In this document: positions 34,969-43,244 of the stretch, piece after piece
How the letters are laid out: each line of letters opens with the position of its first letter
How positions within the stretch are numbered: the stretch's first letter is position 1
Source: VGCC01 sp044375955
GTDB lineage: Bacteria > Actinomycetota > Actinomycetes > S36-B12
DNA: 44,461 bases
Reading direction: 5' to 3'
Assembly (NCBI GenBank): GCA_044375955.1
Contig: JBILLS010000014.1
Coordinates: forward strand, 1 to 44,461
Program-made: the position numbers and the translations under genes
The notes under the pieces: generated by a model
Told to the model about the DNA's origin: nothing
The model's input: only the letters and a program-made list of their open reading frames with translations
Database searches by the model: none

Positions 34969-35664
34969 TCACCGAGCGGCGGTTCCACGATGCAGGGCGA
35001 CGATCCCCCCGCTGAGGTTGCGGTACTCCACCCCGATCCATCCCGCCCGGGCGATGTCCACGGCGAGCTCCTCTTGATCGGGCCAGGCTCGGATCGACTC
35101 CGCCAGGTAGATATAGGCATCGGGGTTCGAGGACGTCTTCGATGCGATGGCCGGAAGTGCCTTCATCAGGTACTCGTCGTAGACGGTTCGGAACGGCGCC
35201 CAGGTGGGGTGGGAGAACTCGCACACCACGAGGCGACCCCCCGGACGGGTGACCCGGCGCATCTCGCGCAGGCCCGCGACGCGGTCCTCGATATTGCGCA
35301 GGCCGAACGAGATCGTGACGGCATCGAAGGAGGCGTCGGCGAAGGGCAGGTGCATGCCATCCCCCGCGACGAAGGACAGAGGCGGGAGCCTCGCGCGACC
35401 GACCATGAGCATGCCCAGGGAGAAGTCGCATGGCACGACGAAGGCACCCGCGTTCGCCAGCGGTACCGATGATGTCCCTGTGCCGGCGGCGAGGTCGAGA
35501 ACGCTCATCCCCGGCCTGGGTTCGACGGCACGGACCACGGCACGTCGCCACACACGAGTCTGACCCAGGGACAGGATGTCGTTGGTGATGTCGTAGCGGG
35601 TCGCCACATCATCGAACATCGCCGCGACGTCGGCGGGAGACTTGTCCAGTCCGGCTCTGCTCAC
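34969..35664 (-). CDS. menG: Demethylmenaquinone methyltransferase
   Basis: SAM-dependent C-methyltransferase, 231 aa, that performs the last step of menaquinone synthesis at the membrane. Motif I is VLDLAAGTGTSSVPL; the UbiE signatures are MFDDVATRYDITNDILSLGQ near the N-terminus and later FGLRNIEDRVAGLREM, and RRVTRPGGRLVVCEFSHPTW follows. GTG at 35664 gives the family N-terminus (SRAGLDKSPADVA); no clear ribosome binding site or TAnnnT box is seen, so the start rests on homology. It is separated from nuoA by 112 bases that contain the Rex site. Confidence 0.95.
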   Translation of the reverse strand: MSRAGLDKSPADVAAMFDDVATRYDITNDILSLGQTRVWRRAVVRAVEPRPGMSVLDLAAGTGTSSVPLANAGAFVVPCDFSLGMLMVGRARLPPLSFVAGDGMHLPFADASFDAVTISFGLRNIEDRVAGLREMRRVTRPGGRLVVCEFSHPTWAPFRTVYDEYLMKALPAIASKTSSNPDAYIYLAESIRAWPDQEELAVDIARAGWIGVEYRNLSGGIVALHRGTAAR

Positions 35665-35705
35665 CGGGCAACTCTCGCAGACGGGCACCGATCCACACCT
35701 GCCCC

Positions 35706-35711
35706 TACCCT
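35706..35711 (+). promoter_or_regulatory. -10 box of menF
   Basis: TACCCT lies six bases (TGAGTG) before the GTG at 35718, with no Shine-Dalgarno sequence. It is identical in hexamer and spacing to the -10 of the NuoB/C/I-like operon. The spacing decides the start in favour of the second of two adjacent GTG codons (35715 and 35718). Confidence 0.6.
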
Positions 35712-35717
35712 TGAGTG

Positions 35718-36971
35718 GTGACGCAACCCCACGTGCATGCTGCTCCGCGCACACCGTTGCGGGTGACCACGACTCCGCTCCCACGCGTGGACAACCTGTT
35801 GGCGCTCCTTCCACCCGAGGAGTCCGCAGCGTGGGTACGCCGGGGCGAGGGGCTCATCGGGTGGGGTGTCGCCGCACGATTGCAGGTCCGTGGCGACGAA
35901 CGCTTCTCGCGCACACAGCGGTGGTGGAGCGATCTGCTCACGCACTTCACGGTCGAGGATTCGGTCAGCCTCCCCGGCACCGGGCCGGTGGCCTTCGCAT
36001 CCTTCGCCTTCGATCCACGTCAACCCTCCGAGATCGTCGTGCCACGCATCGTCATCGGCATGCGATCCGGACAGGCCTGGGTGACCGCTCTGGATACGCC
36101 GGCACCCACGGAGGCACCCCTCACCTCCGTCCCGGATGCGCCCACCACCGTCCGATGGTCGGAGGGTTCACGCTCGCCCGCAGCCTGGCAGCAGTCCGTG
36201 GCCCAGGCCCTCGCGCGCATCGACAGCGGCGAGGTGGACAAGGTGGTCCTGGCACGGGACGTCGTCGCCCACGTATCGGGCGCCCTCGATGTGCGCTACC
36301 TCCTGCACCGCCTGTCAGTGCGCTACCCGAGTTGCTGGACCTTCCATGTCGCAGGCCTCGTGGGCGCTACACCCGAACTCCTCGTGCGACGCACGGGCGA
36401 CCTCGTGACCTCACGTGTGCTCGCCGGAACAGTGCGCACATACGGCGACGCGGATGCCGACGAGGGTCTGGCGCGCGAGCTGTTGGGGAGCGACAAAGAC
36501 CTCGAGGAGCACGTGTACGCGGTGCGCTCGGTGGCCCGCGCGCTCGCCACGCACTGCACCGACCTCGAGGTCCCCGAGCATCCGCGGGTGCTGGAGCTGG
36601 CGAATGTGCAGCATCTGGCCACCGATGTGACCGGGCGCCTCGCCGACACCGCATCCGTGCTCTCGCTCGTCGCGTCACTTCACCCGACCGCGGCCGTGTG
36701 CGGAACACCCACGGAACGTGCCTTCGCGCTGATCGCAGAACTCGAGGGAATGGATCGCGGCCGCTACGCCGGCCCGGTGGGCTGGTTCGATTCCCATGGC
36801 GACGGTGAATTCGGGATCGCGTTGCGCTGCGCGGAGATCGACGCGACCCATGGCACCGTTCGGGCATTCGCCGGATGCGGGATCGTCGCCGGTTCCGAAC
36901 CGGAGAAGGAACTGGCGGAGTCGAATGCGAAACTCGTCCCGATCCGCGACGCGCTGGAAGCTAGCTCGTAG
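35718..36971 (+). CDS. menF: Menaquinone-specific isochorismate synthase
   Basis: Converts chorismate to isochorismate, the first step of the classical menaquinone route. 417 aa of the chorismate-utilising enzyme fold: KVVLARDVVAHVSG with the catalytic lysine region, FHVAGLVGATPELLVRR, SRVLAGTVRTYG, LGSDKDLEEHVYAV, then LHPTAAVCGTPTERA and the metal-binding end GRYAGPVGWFDSHGDGEFGIAL. Acid-base residues expected for MenF appear intact. The leaderless GTG at 35718 is chosen from its -10 spacing. It converges on menD with an 11-base overlap. A siderophore-type isochorismate synthase is the alternative, but the men context argues against it. Confidence 0.93.
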   Translation: MTQPHVHAAPRTPLRVTTTPLPRVDNLLALLPPEESAAWVRRGEGLIGWGVAARLQVRGDERFSRTQRWWSDLLTHFTVEDSVSLPGTGPVAFASFAFDPRQPSEIVVPRIVIGMRSGQAWVTALDTPAPTEAPLTSVPDAPTTVRWSEGSRSPAAWQQSVAQALARIDSGEVDKVVLARDVVAHVSGALDVRYLLHRLSVRYPSCWTFHVAGLVGATPELLVRRTGDLVTSRVLAGTVRTYGDADADEGLARELLGSDKDLEEHVYAVRSVARALATHCTDLEVPEHPRVLELANVQHLATDVTGRLADTASVLSLVASLHPTAAVCGTPTERAFALIAELEGMDRGRYAGPVGWFDSHGDGEFGIALRCAEIDATHGTVRAFAGCGIVAGSEPEKELAESNAKLVPIRDALEASS

Positions 36972-38697
36972 CCAGCGCCGCCCCAACTGCGTCGTCGATG
37001 TCGCGCAGGATGCGCGCCTCGGCGGCACGATCGACGGTCCGCGCGACGATCACATGCGTTCCCGTTCCAATGCGTGAGGCGATCGCGTCCTGGAGTTCGC
37101 CGACAGCTCGCACCTCCACACTGGGAACCCCCATGGCACTGGCGACATTGCGCAAGGAGATGCCCAGGGGCACACCGAAGACCCGCTCGAACTCCGATTC
37201 GAAGGCCTCCTGCTCGAGAGTCGAGAAGATGCCACCACCGTCGTTGTCGATGACGACGATGACGAGGTCCGGGCGCTCCTCATCATCGGGCACGAGCAGG
37301 CCGTTGCTGTCGTAGAGGAAGGCCTGATCCCCCATGAGGGCGATCGCGGCACCCGCGAGCCCGGCCTGCAGTGCAGATGCGGCACCCCAGGCAGTGCTCA
37401 CACTGCCATCGATTCCGGAGGTCCCCCGGTTCCCGATCACCATCGACTCCTGTGCGGCGGTTCCGGCGAAGGAACTGACATGGCGCACCGAAAGTGACGC
37501 ACCGAGGAACAGGAGTCCGTTCTCCGGGGCCAGTGCCGCGACCGCACGCGCCACGTGCATGCCGGTGAGTTCATCCTTCGCGGACACCAACACCGTCTCC
37601 ACCGCGGCGGCGGCCAGGACGTCCGCGGTCTGCCACGCCGGGAACCACGTGTCGTCGACCGTGAAGTCGTCCGGCGGCATGGGTACCGAGGCGACCACGA
37701 GATCCGCGGTGCGCGTGGGATCGGACCACTCAGGTGTGGGATCCACCGCAATGTGCATACGGGATTGCTCGATCACACGGGAGATCGACCGATGCAGCCC
37801 GACACGCCCGATCGTGATGACGAGATCCGGGGTGTGGCGGTCCAGGAAGTGCGCATGCGCGCAGATCAGTGGACCATGGGATAGCGCCGTGGTGCACCCA
37901 CCGGCGTTTCCGCTCGGTTCACTGATGATGGGCCAGCCCAGTGCATCGCCGAGTTCGTCCACGAGTTCCACGACGTCGTCGACATGATCACCGACGATGA
38001 TCAACCCGCGCGACGGGACCACGGCCTCCTCGTCGAGCATCTGCACAACATCGTCGAGCGGAGTACTCATGCCGGCCATCAATCGAGCGTCCGCCGTCCA
38101 GGGGCGACCCTCCGGGCGTCCGGAGAGGTCCTCCACCCAGGGGGTGTCGTCGTCGGGCACGAGTGGCGCGTCGAAGGGAACGTTGAGGTGCACCGGTCCG
38201 GGCACCACGACATCGGTGGCGACCGCAACGCTCCGCGAGATCGTCGATCGCCAGTAGGCGACCTGGCCGGCACCGGTGTGCGCGACCGCCATATCGATCG
38301 CTGCACGCGGATACTCCCCGAAGATGCCAGGTTGACGGATGGTCTGGTTGGCGCCGACGTCGCGCAGACGCGGAGGTCGGTCTGCGGTCAGGACGAGCAT
38401 CGGCACACGCGAGTAGTGCGCCTCGATCACCGCGGGGAGCAGGTTGGCCACGGCGGTGCCGCTGGTCGTGATCACGGCCGCGGGCACCCCGGTGACCTTC
38501 CCGATCCCGAGCGCCACGAATCCCGCGACCCGCTCGTCGATGCGCACGTGCAGGCGCAGATCCCCACGTTGCTCCGCCGCCGCGCATGCGAGCGCCAGCG
38601 GTGCGGAGCGCGAACCCGGTGCGAGTACGACGTCGGTGACACCGCACCGCAACAGTTCGTCGACGATCACCAGCGCCTGCGCGGTGGACGGATTCAC
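36961..38697 (-). CDS. menD: SEPHCHC synthase (menaquinone)
   Basis: Thiamine-diphosphate enzyme, 578 aa, that joins isochorismate and the succinic-semialdehyde unit from 2-oxoglutarate. N-terminal VLAPGSRSAPLALA with the cofactor-activating glutamate in HVRIDERVAGFVALGIGK; PVHLNVPFDAPLVP; and the metal/TPP motif ALMGDQAFLYDSNGLL followed by VIDNDGGGIFSTL. GTG at 38697 gives the family N-terminus; it follows the menC stop by 13 bases with GGGGA close before it. It uses the same 2-oxoglutarate pool as KorAB. Operon menB-menC-menD. Confidence 0.96.
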   Translation of the reverse strand: MNPSTAQALVIVDELLRCGVTDVVLAPGSRSAPLALACAAAEQRGDLRLHVRIDERVAGFVALGIGKVTGVPAAVITTSGTAVANLLPAVIEAHYSRVPMLVLTADRPPRLRDVGANQTIRQPGIFGEYPRAAIDMAVAHTGAGQVAYWRSTISRSVAVATDVVVPGPVHLNVPFDAPLVPDDDTPWVEDLSGRPEGRPWTADARLMAGMSTPLDDVVQMLDEEAVVPSRGLIIVGDHVDDVVELVDELGDALGWPIISEPSGNAGGCTTALSHGPLICAHAHFLDRHTPDLVITIGRVGLHRSISRVIEQSRMHIAVDPTPEWSDPTRTADLVVASVPMPPDDFTVDDTWFPAWQTADVLAAAAVETVLVSAKDELTGMHVARAVAALAPENGLLFLGASLSVRHVSSFAGTAAQESMVIGNRGTSGIDGSVSTAWGAASALQAGLAGAAIALMGDQAFLYDSNGLLVPDDEERPDLVIVVIDNDGGGIFSTLEQEAFESEFERVFGVPLGISLRNVASAMGVPSVEVRAVGELQDAIASRIGTGTHVIVARTVDRAAEARILRDIDDAVGAALATS

Positions 38698-38710
38698 GGT
38701 CCCCAGCCTG

Positions 38711-39718
38711 TCATGTGCGCAGCCAACCCTCCACCGCGCGATCGGCACCCGCATGCCATGCACGCTCGAGCCTCGCCCACCAGTACGCGACCCGTTCGAC
38801 GGACACCGCATCGCGTGCAGCGAGGAGGTGGTCGAGATCCGGTGCCGGGTGCACCACGGGAAGTGCTCCACGACGCGGCACGATCGTCTGCTCCACCAGG
38901 TCGGTCGCCAGGAGTCGTCCGGTGCCGAGACCACTGGCCAGGTGTAGATCCGGCCAGGCCGCCGCGAACGCAAGCGGTGTGGCGAGTCCGACCGAGGTAT
39001 CGAGGGAACCACTCACCAGGATCGGAACCCCGAGCGACTCGGCCACACGCATACTCGCCAGGACGCCACCGAGCGTCGGGGGCTTGATCACGGCGACGTC
39101 GGCGGCATTCCTCACCGAGACCGATCCGGGATCGTCGGCGAGACGCACACACTCGTCCACGGCGATCGGGACGTCCACCGCGCGGCGGACCGCGGCGATC
39201 TCCTCCAAGGTCGCGCAGGGTTGCTCGACGAGTTCCACTCCGTAGGCGACGAGTCGGCGTAGCGCTCGAATCGCCTGCTCCGTGCTCCACGCTCCGTTGG
39301 CGTCGAGTCGGATCACACCACCGCCGGCCACGTCGAGGGCATCGCGCACCGCGACGACTCGCGCCTCATCGTCGGCGAGTTCCGGTGACCCGACCTTCAC
39401 CTTGATGACCGCGCACCCGGACTCCGCGATCGCCTCGCGGGCCAATATCCCAGCGGTGGAGGCGTCGACGCCGGGGATGATCGCGTTCACCGGGATCGCA
39501 CTGCGCAGCAAGGTCGGCCAGGGGGCGTAGGCGGCTTCCACGGCACTCGTCAGCCAGCGGGCCGCACGCGCATCCGAGTAATCGTCGAACGGTGCGAACT
39601 CACCCCAGCCCCGTGGTCCCTGGATCACCATTCCCTCGCGCACGGTGAGCCCGCGGAACGGGATGCGCAGCGCGACGGCGAACGGGATCGCCGTGGCGCG
39701 CAGAGAGTCGAACGTCAC
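38711..39718 (-). CDS. menC: o-Succinylbenzoate synthase
   Basis: Enolase-superfamily dehydratase, 335 aa, that turns SHCHC into o-succinylbenzoate. Visible residues: IKVKVG with the two catalytic lysines, metal ligands in IRLDANGAW, VELVEQP and IAVDEC, and the opposing lysine in AVIKPPTLGG. GTG at 39718 overlaps the menB stop as GTGA, which decides the start over the longer frame. N-terminal IPFAVALRIPFRG and RGWGEFAPFDDY are typical of the actinobacterial form. Confidence 0.95.
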   Translation of the reverse strand: MTFDSLRATAIPFAVALRIPFRGLTVREGMVIQGPRGWGEFAPFDDYSDARAARWLTSAVEAAYAPWPTLLRSAIPVNAIIPGVDASTAGILAREAIAESGCAVIKVKVGSPELADDEARVVAVRDALDVAGGGVIRLDANGAWSTEQAIRALRRLVAYGVELVEQPCATLEEIAAVRRAVDVPIAVDECVRLADDPGSVSVRNAADVAVIKPPTLGGVLASMRVAESLGVPILVSGSLDTSVGLATPLAFAAAWPDLHLASGLGTGRLLATDLVEQTIVPRRGALPVVHPAPDLDHLLAARDAVSVERVAYWWARLERAWHAGADRAVEGWLRT

Positions 39719-40635
39719 GGACGACGCGGGAACTGACCGAAGTCGGGTTGACGCTTCTCCTTGTAGGCGTCGCGCCCCTCCTGCGCTTCCTCGGTCATGT
39801 AGAACAGCAGGGTCGCATCTCCCGCAAGTTGCTGGACCCCGGCAAGGCCATCGTCGGCCGCATTGTGCGAGGCCTTGAGCATGCGCAGGGCGAGCGGGGA
39901 GAGCTCCAGCATCTGGCGTGCCCAGCGCACCGTCTCGATCTCCAGGTCCTGGATCGGCACGACGGCATTGACCAGGCCCCAGTCGTAGGCCTGCTCGGCT
40001 CCGTACTGATTGCACGTGTACCAGACCTCACGGGAGCGCTTCTGGCCGATCGTGCGCGCGAGTAGACCTGAGCCGTAACCACCGTCGAAAGACCCGACAC
40101 GCGGACCGGTCTGGCCGAAGCGAGCGTTGTCTGCAGCGATGGACAGGTCACAGACCACGTGCAGCACATGGCCACCCCCGATGGCATAGCCCGCGATCAT
40201 CGCGATCACCGGCTTCGGTGTTCGGCGGATCTGGATCTGCAGGTCCAGGACGTTCAACCGACCAATGCCCTTGCGTGCGATCTCGTCATCGCCGATGTAG
40301 CCGTCGTCGCCACGGATCACCTGATCACCACCCGAGCAGAAGGCCCAGTCCCCCTGACCGGTGAGGATGATCACCCCGACGCTGTCGTCGTCGCGCGCGC
40401 GATTGAAGGCGTCCGCCAGTTCGAACAGGGTCTGCGGGCGGAAAGCGTTGCGCTTCTGCGGTCGATTGATGGTGATCTTCGCGATGCCGTCGCTGATCTC
40501 GTAGCGGATGTCGCGATACTCGCCCTCGGACTTCCACGCGCACGCCGGAGTGATCGACGAGTACGCCGGATCGTCGAGAGCGGGTGAGCCCTCGGGGACC
40601 ACAGGGGGAAGCACGTACCGGGTGCGGGTGTCCAT
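39715..40635 (-). CDS. menB: 1,4-Dihydroxy-2-naphthoyl-CoA synthase
   Basis: Crotonase-fold enzyme, 306 aa, that closes the second ring of the naphthoquinone. Seen: ITINRPQKRNAFRPQT, FCSGGDQ, the oxyanion-hole segment MIAGYAIGGGHVLH, FGQTGPRVGSFDGGYGS with the active-site aspartate, and the C-terminal KRQPDFGQFPR. The ATG at 40635 lies six bases after TAGCGT, with no ribosome binding site, so it is probably leaderless. First gene of menB-menC-menD and divergent from menE across 35 bases. Confidence 0.97.
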   Translation of the reverse strand: MDTRTRYVLPPVVPEGSPALDDPAYSSITPACAWKSEGEYRDIRYEISDGIAKITINRPQKRNAFRPQTLFELADAFNRARDDDSVGVIILTGQGDWAFCSGGDQVIRGDDGYIGDDEIARKGIGRLNVLDLQIQIRRTPKPVIAMIAGYAIGGGHVLHVVCDLSIAADNARFGQTGPRVGSFDGGYGSGLLARTIGQKRSREVWYTCNQYGAEQAYDWGLVNAVVPIQDLEIETVRWARQMLELSPLALRMLKASHNAADDGLAGVQQLAGDATLLFYMTEEAQEGRDAYKEKRQPDFGQFPRRP

Positions 40636-40641
40636 ATCCGC

Positions 40642-40647
40642 ACGCTA
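40642..40647 (-). promoter_or_regulatory. -10 box of menB
   Basis: On the minus strand TAGCGT lies six bases (GCGGAT) before the ATG at 40635. It is back to back with the menE -10, with 11 bases between the two hexamers. The -35 zone of each promoter would fall on the other's start site. Confidence 0.6.
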
Positions 40648-40658
40648 CCGCCAGCACC

Positions 40659-40664
40659 TACGCT
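40659..40664 (+). promoter_or_regulatory. -10 box of menE
   Basis: TACGCT lies six bases (CGCACG) before the GTG at 40671, with no Shine-Dalgarno sequence, so menE-menA is probably a leaderless transcript. This choice of start also removes a 29-codon upstream open stretch that overlaps menB. Confidence 0.6.
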
Positions 40665-40670
40665 CGCACG

Positions 40671-41753
40671 GTGAGCCTGATTCCGGGACCTCGCTCAGTG
40701 CGCGTGATGGAGTCCCCCACCGACGCTACGGCGGCAGCGCACGTCCTGAAGGCGCTCGCGCAGGCGCTCGACGGGTCGGGTCCGTGCCTGTGCATCGGGA
40801 CTCCACCGCCCGCAGACACGGTCGCCGCGGACATCGCCGTGATCCTGCACACATCGGGTTCGACAGGTCACCCCCGCCCGGTGGGATTGACGGCCGCGCA
40901 GCTGACCGCGCTGACCGACTACGTGCACGGGGGGGCATCCGCCCAGTGGGTCTCGTGCCTGCCGTGGTCGGCCTCGGGTGGACTGAATGTCGCCGTGCGG
41001 AGCCTCGCGACCCCGCACGGAGTGATCCTGGTTCCTCCGAGTCATCCGTTCGATCCGCACTCGATCATCGGTGCACTCGCAGCGGCGGCGGGCCCCGTCT
41101 TCCTCTCGCTGGTGCCACTGCAACTGTCGCGCATCCTCGACGCGGACGTGGATGCACTCGCTCGCTGCCACCGGATCCTGATCGGTGGCGCAGCGATGTC
41201 CGCGGCACTCCGTGAGCGCAGCGCACACCTTCCCATCGTGCGCACGTACGGCATGACCGAGACCGCGGGAGGGTGCGTCTTCGACGGAGTCCCCGGCCCC
41301 GGCGTGGGTATCGAGATCGATGACGGGCGCGTGGTCGTCACGGGTGCGACGGTCGCCGCCGGCTACCTCGACACCGATCAGGTCTTTCATCGCCGATTCG
41401 TCACACAGGACCTCGGCCGCATCGACGAGGGAGTCCTCACCGTCACCGGTCGGGCCGACGATGTCGTGGTGGTGCGGGGAACCAATGTGTCCCTCGCCGC
41501 CGTCACCGATGCACTCGGCACACCCCTGGCGTGCGTGGTGGCGATTCCCGACGACGTCGACGGGGCGATCCTGTGCGCCGCCTTCACCGGAATGTCCGAC
41601 GCCGACGTCCAGGTGCATCTGGATTCCGTGGTGGCACGCCTGGGACACGCGGCACGCCCGCGCCGCACTCGCATCGTGGACTCGCTCCCCGTCCTCCACA
41701 CCGGAAAGATCGACCGCCAGACCGTGCAACGGATGTTCCAGGAGGATCGATGA
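40671..41753 (+). CDS. menE: o-Succinylbenzoate-CoA ligase
   Basis: ANL-family ligase, 360 aa, that activates o-succinylbenzoate with ATP and CoA. Motifs: VILHTSGSTGHPRPVGLT (P-loop), VRTYGMTETAGG, the hinge segment TGRADDVVVVRGTNVSL, and the C-terminal lysine in LPVLHTGKIDRQ. It is short for an ANL enzyme because the N-terminal part is reduced, as is usual for actinobacterial MenE. The GTG at 40671 is set by the -10 spacing. menA overlaps its stop as ATGA. Confidence 0.94.
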   Translation: MSLIPGPRSVRVMESPTDATAAAHVLKALAQALDGSGPCLCIGTPPPADTVAADIAVILHTSGSTGHPRPVGLTAAQLTALTDYVHGGASAQWVSCLPWSASGGLNVAVRSLATPHGVILVPPSHPFDPHSIIGALAAAAGPVFLSLVPLQLSRILDADVDALARCHRILIGGAAMSAALRERSAHLPIVRTYGMTETAGGCVFDGVPGPGVGIEIDDGRVVVTGATVAAGYLDTDQVFHRRFVTQDLGRIDEGVLTVTGRADDVVVVRGTNVSLAAVTDALGTPLACVVAIPDDVDGAILCAAFTGMSDADVQVHLDSVVARLGHAARPRRTRIVDSLPVLHTGKIDRQTVQRMFQEDR

Positions 41754-42625
41754 CGAGTCGGGCGATGTGGGTTGCGGGTGCGCGCCCGCGCACCCTCCCG
41801 GCCGCGGTGAGTCCCGTGGTGGTCGGAACCGGCATCGCGATCGCCGCCGACTCCTTCCTCCCGGAACGCGCGCTGCTCGCACTGGTCGTCGCTGTCGGCC
41901 TGCAGGTGGGAGTGAACTACGCCAACGACTACAGCGATGGGATCCGCGGAACCGATGACGCCCGGGTCGGACCGATACGGCTCGTGGGTCAGGGCCTCGC
42001 GAGTCCCGCGGCGGTGCGCGCAGCGGCACTGGTGTCCTTTCTCATCGCGGCGCTGGCGGGACTCCTCCTCGTCGTGCTGACCCGGGAGTGGTGGCTGATC
42101 GCGGTCGGTGTCCTGTCGATCGCCGCCGCATGGCTGTACACCGGCGGGCCGCGCCCGTACGGCTACCTCGGACTCGGTGAGGTGTTCGTCCTCGTGTTCT
42201 TCGGGGTCGTACCGGTCATGGGCACCGCCTATGTGCAGACACTCGAACTCACCGCTCCCGCCCTCCTCGCCGGATTGAGCGTCGGACTGTTCGCCTGCGC
42301 CGTGCTGATCACAAACAACTTGCGCGACATCCCGGGTGACACCTCGAGCGGAAAGCGCACCCTCGCCGTACGCCTCGGTGATCGGGGCACACGCATCCTC
42401 TACATCGCAGCCGTCATATCCGGGTTCGCGTTCATCGCGGCCCTCGGAGTGCTCACCTCACCCTGGGCCCTGCTCGGATTCCTCGCGCTCCCCTGGGCGA
42501 TCGCGCCGATGCGGATCGTGGCGTCAGGTGCGCGTGGACCCGGGTTGGTCCCCGCCCTGAAGTCCACCGGGACCCTCGTTCTCATCACGGGACTTGCGCT
42601 GGGGATCGGGTTGGCCCTCGGGTAG
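41750..42625 (+). CDS. menA: 1,4-Dihydroxy-2-naphthoate polyprenyltransferase
   Basis: UbiA-family membrane prenyltransferase, 291 aa with about nine helices; joins dihydroxynaphthoate to the polyprenyl diphosphate made by the enzyme at 18695-19690. The first Asp-rich motif is NYANDYSDGIRG (N56, D60, D63) followed by GTDDARVGPIRLV; the second is NNLRDIPGDTSSGKRTLAVRLG. The ATG at 41750 has AGGAGG 4 bases upstream and overlaps the menE stop (ATGA). The last 102 bases overlap the convergent DUF4229 gene. Confidence 0.96.
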   Translation: MTSRAMWVAGARPRTLPAAVSPVVVGTGIAIAADSFLPERALLALVVAVGLQVGVNYANDYSDGIRGTDDARVGPIRLVGQGLASPAAVRAAALVSFLIAALAGLLLVVLTREWWLIAVGVLSIAAAWLYTGGPRPYGYLGLGEVFVLVFFGVVPVMGTAYVQTLELTAPALLAGLSVGLFACAVLITNNLRDIPGDTSSGKRTLAVRLGDRGTRILYIAAVISGFAFIAALGVLTSPWALLGFLALPWAIAPMRIVASGARGPGLVPALKSTGTLVLITGLALGIGLALG

Positions 42626-42880
42626 GTCGTCGACGTCCTCGGCGCGCGTGCTCGCGTCGATCCGGTCGTTGATCCGACCGAAGAACCCCGCCACGACACC
42701 GCTCATGGCGTCACGCTGACGGTTGAGCAGGAAGAAGCTGATCGCACCCGAGACCAGGAGCGCCAGGACGAGGGCCCAGAGCCCCCGGAGCGGTGTGAGG
42801 AGTTGCAGCAGCAACCACACGGCGATAAACAGGAGGAGTCGCATGGTCGTGTAGACCAGAACCGCCGGTGGTCGCCTCAC
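42524..42880 (-). CDS. DUF4229 membrane protein
   Basis: 118 aa of unknown function. Two hydrophobic helices (about residues 12-30 and 34-53) are followed by LLNRQRDAMSGVVAGF and a hydrophilic tail. This matches the DUF4229 family, often found beside menaquinone and cytochrome biogenesis genes in actinobacteria. GTG at 42880 lies six bases after TAGCGT, a leaderless start. The low-complexity last third (Asp/Gly/Pro-rich) lies antisense over the 3' end of menA, so only the first 80 residues look conserved. Confidence 0.8.
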   Translation of the reverse strand: MRRPPAVLVYTTMRLLLFIAVWLLLQLLTPLRGLWALVLALLVSGAISFFLLNRQRDAMSGVVAGFFGRINDRIDASTRAEDVDDLPEGQPDPQRKSRDENEGPGGLQGGDQPGSTRT

Positions 42881-42886
42881 GGCTCC

Positions 42887-42892
42887 ACGCTA
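42887..42892 (-). promoter_or_regulatory. -10 box of the DUF4229 gene
   Basis: On the minus strand TAGCGT lies six bases (GGAGCC) before the GTG at 42880. It stands back to back with a second -10 at 42906-42911 on the plus strand. Confidence 0.55.
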
Positions 42893-42905
42893 CGCGAGCC
42901 TGGTT

Positions 42906-42911
42906 TACCCT
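42906..42911 (+). promoter_or_regulatory. -10 box of the PLDc_N-type gene (leadered)
   Basis: TACCCT at 42906-42911 predicts a start at A42918, leaving a 17-base leader that contains GAGGGGAGG before the ATG at 42935. Unlike the leaderless genes nearby, this mRNA should carry a ribosome binding site. Confidence 0.5.
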
Positions 42912-42934
42912 GGTGGGATCGAGGGGAGGTGCGC

Positions 42935-43243
42935 ATGCTCCGAGTCGCGGGAATCCTGCTGGCTCTTGCCGTCTACATCTACTTCATCATCGACGTCGTG
43001 CGGACGCCGCGGACGCGCGTACGCAACCTGCCCAAGCTCCTGTGGCTCCTGGTCGTCGTGCTGATCCCCATCATCGGCGGGGTGCTCTGGTTCTTCCTCG
43101 GCCGGGTCAAGCCGGAGAACGGCGGCTTCTTCCGCAAGCGCGGGCCTGTCGCCCCCGACGACGATCCCCGATTCCTCCGCAAGCTCGACGACGACGTCTG
43201 GTCAGCACGCATGCGCAAGCGACGCGGGGAGAACCCGACGTAG
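42935..43243 (+). CDS. PLDc_N domain membrane protein
   Basis: 102 aa with two helices (about residues 4-21 and 34-55) and the WLLVVVLIPIIGGVLWFFLGR segment that marks the phospholipase D N-terminal-like (PLDc_N) domain. A basic cytoplasmic tail follows; there is no HKD catalytic domain. Function is unknown; such small proteins are common beside ccsB and menA in actinobacteria. The ATG has GGGGAGG 5 bases upstream. It ends 1 base from the convergent ccsB. Confidence 0.85.
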   Translation: MLRVAGILLALAVYIYFIIDVVRTPRTRVRNLPKLLWLLVVVLIPIIGGVLWFFLGRVKPENGGFFRKRGPVAPDDDPRFLRKLDDDVWSARMRKRRGENPT

Positions 43244-43244
43244 A

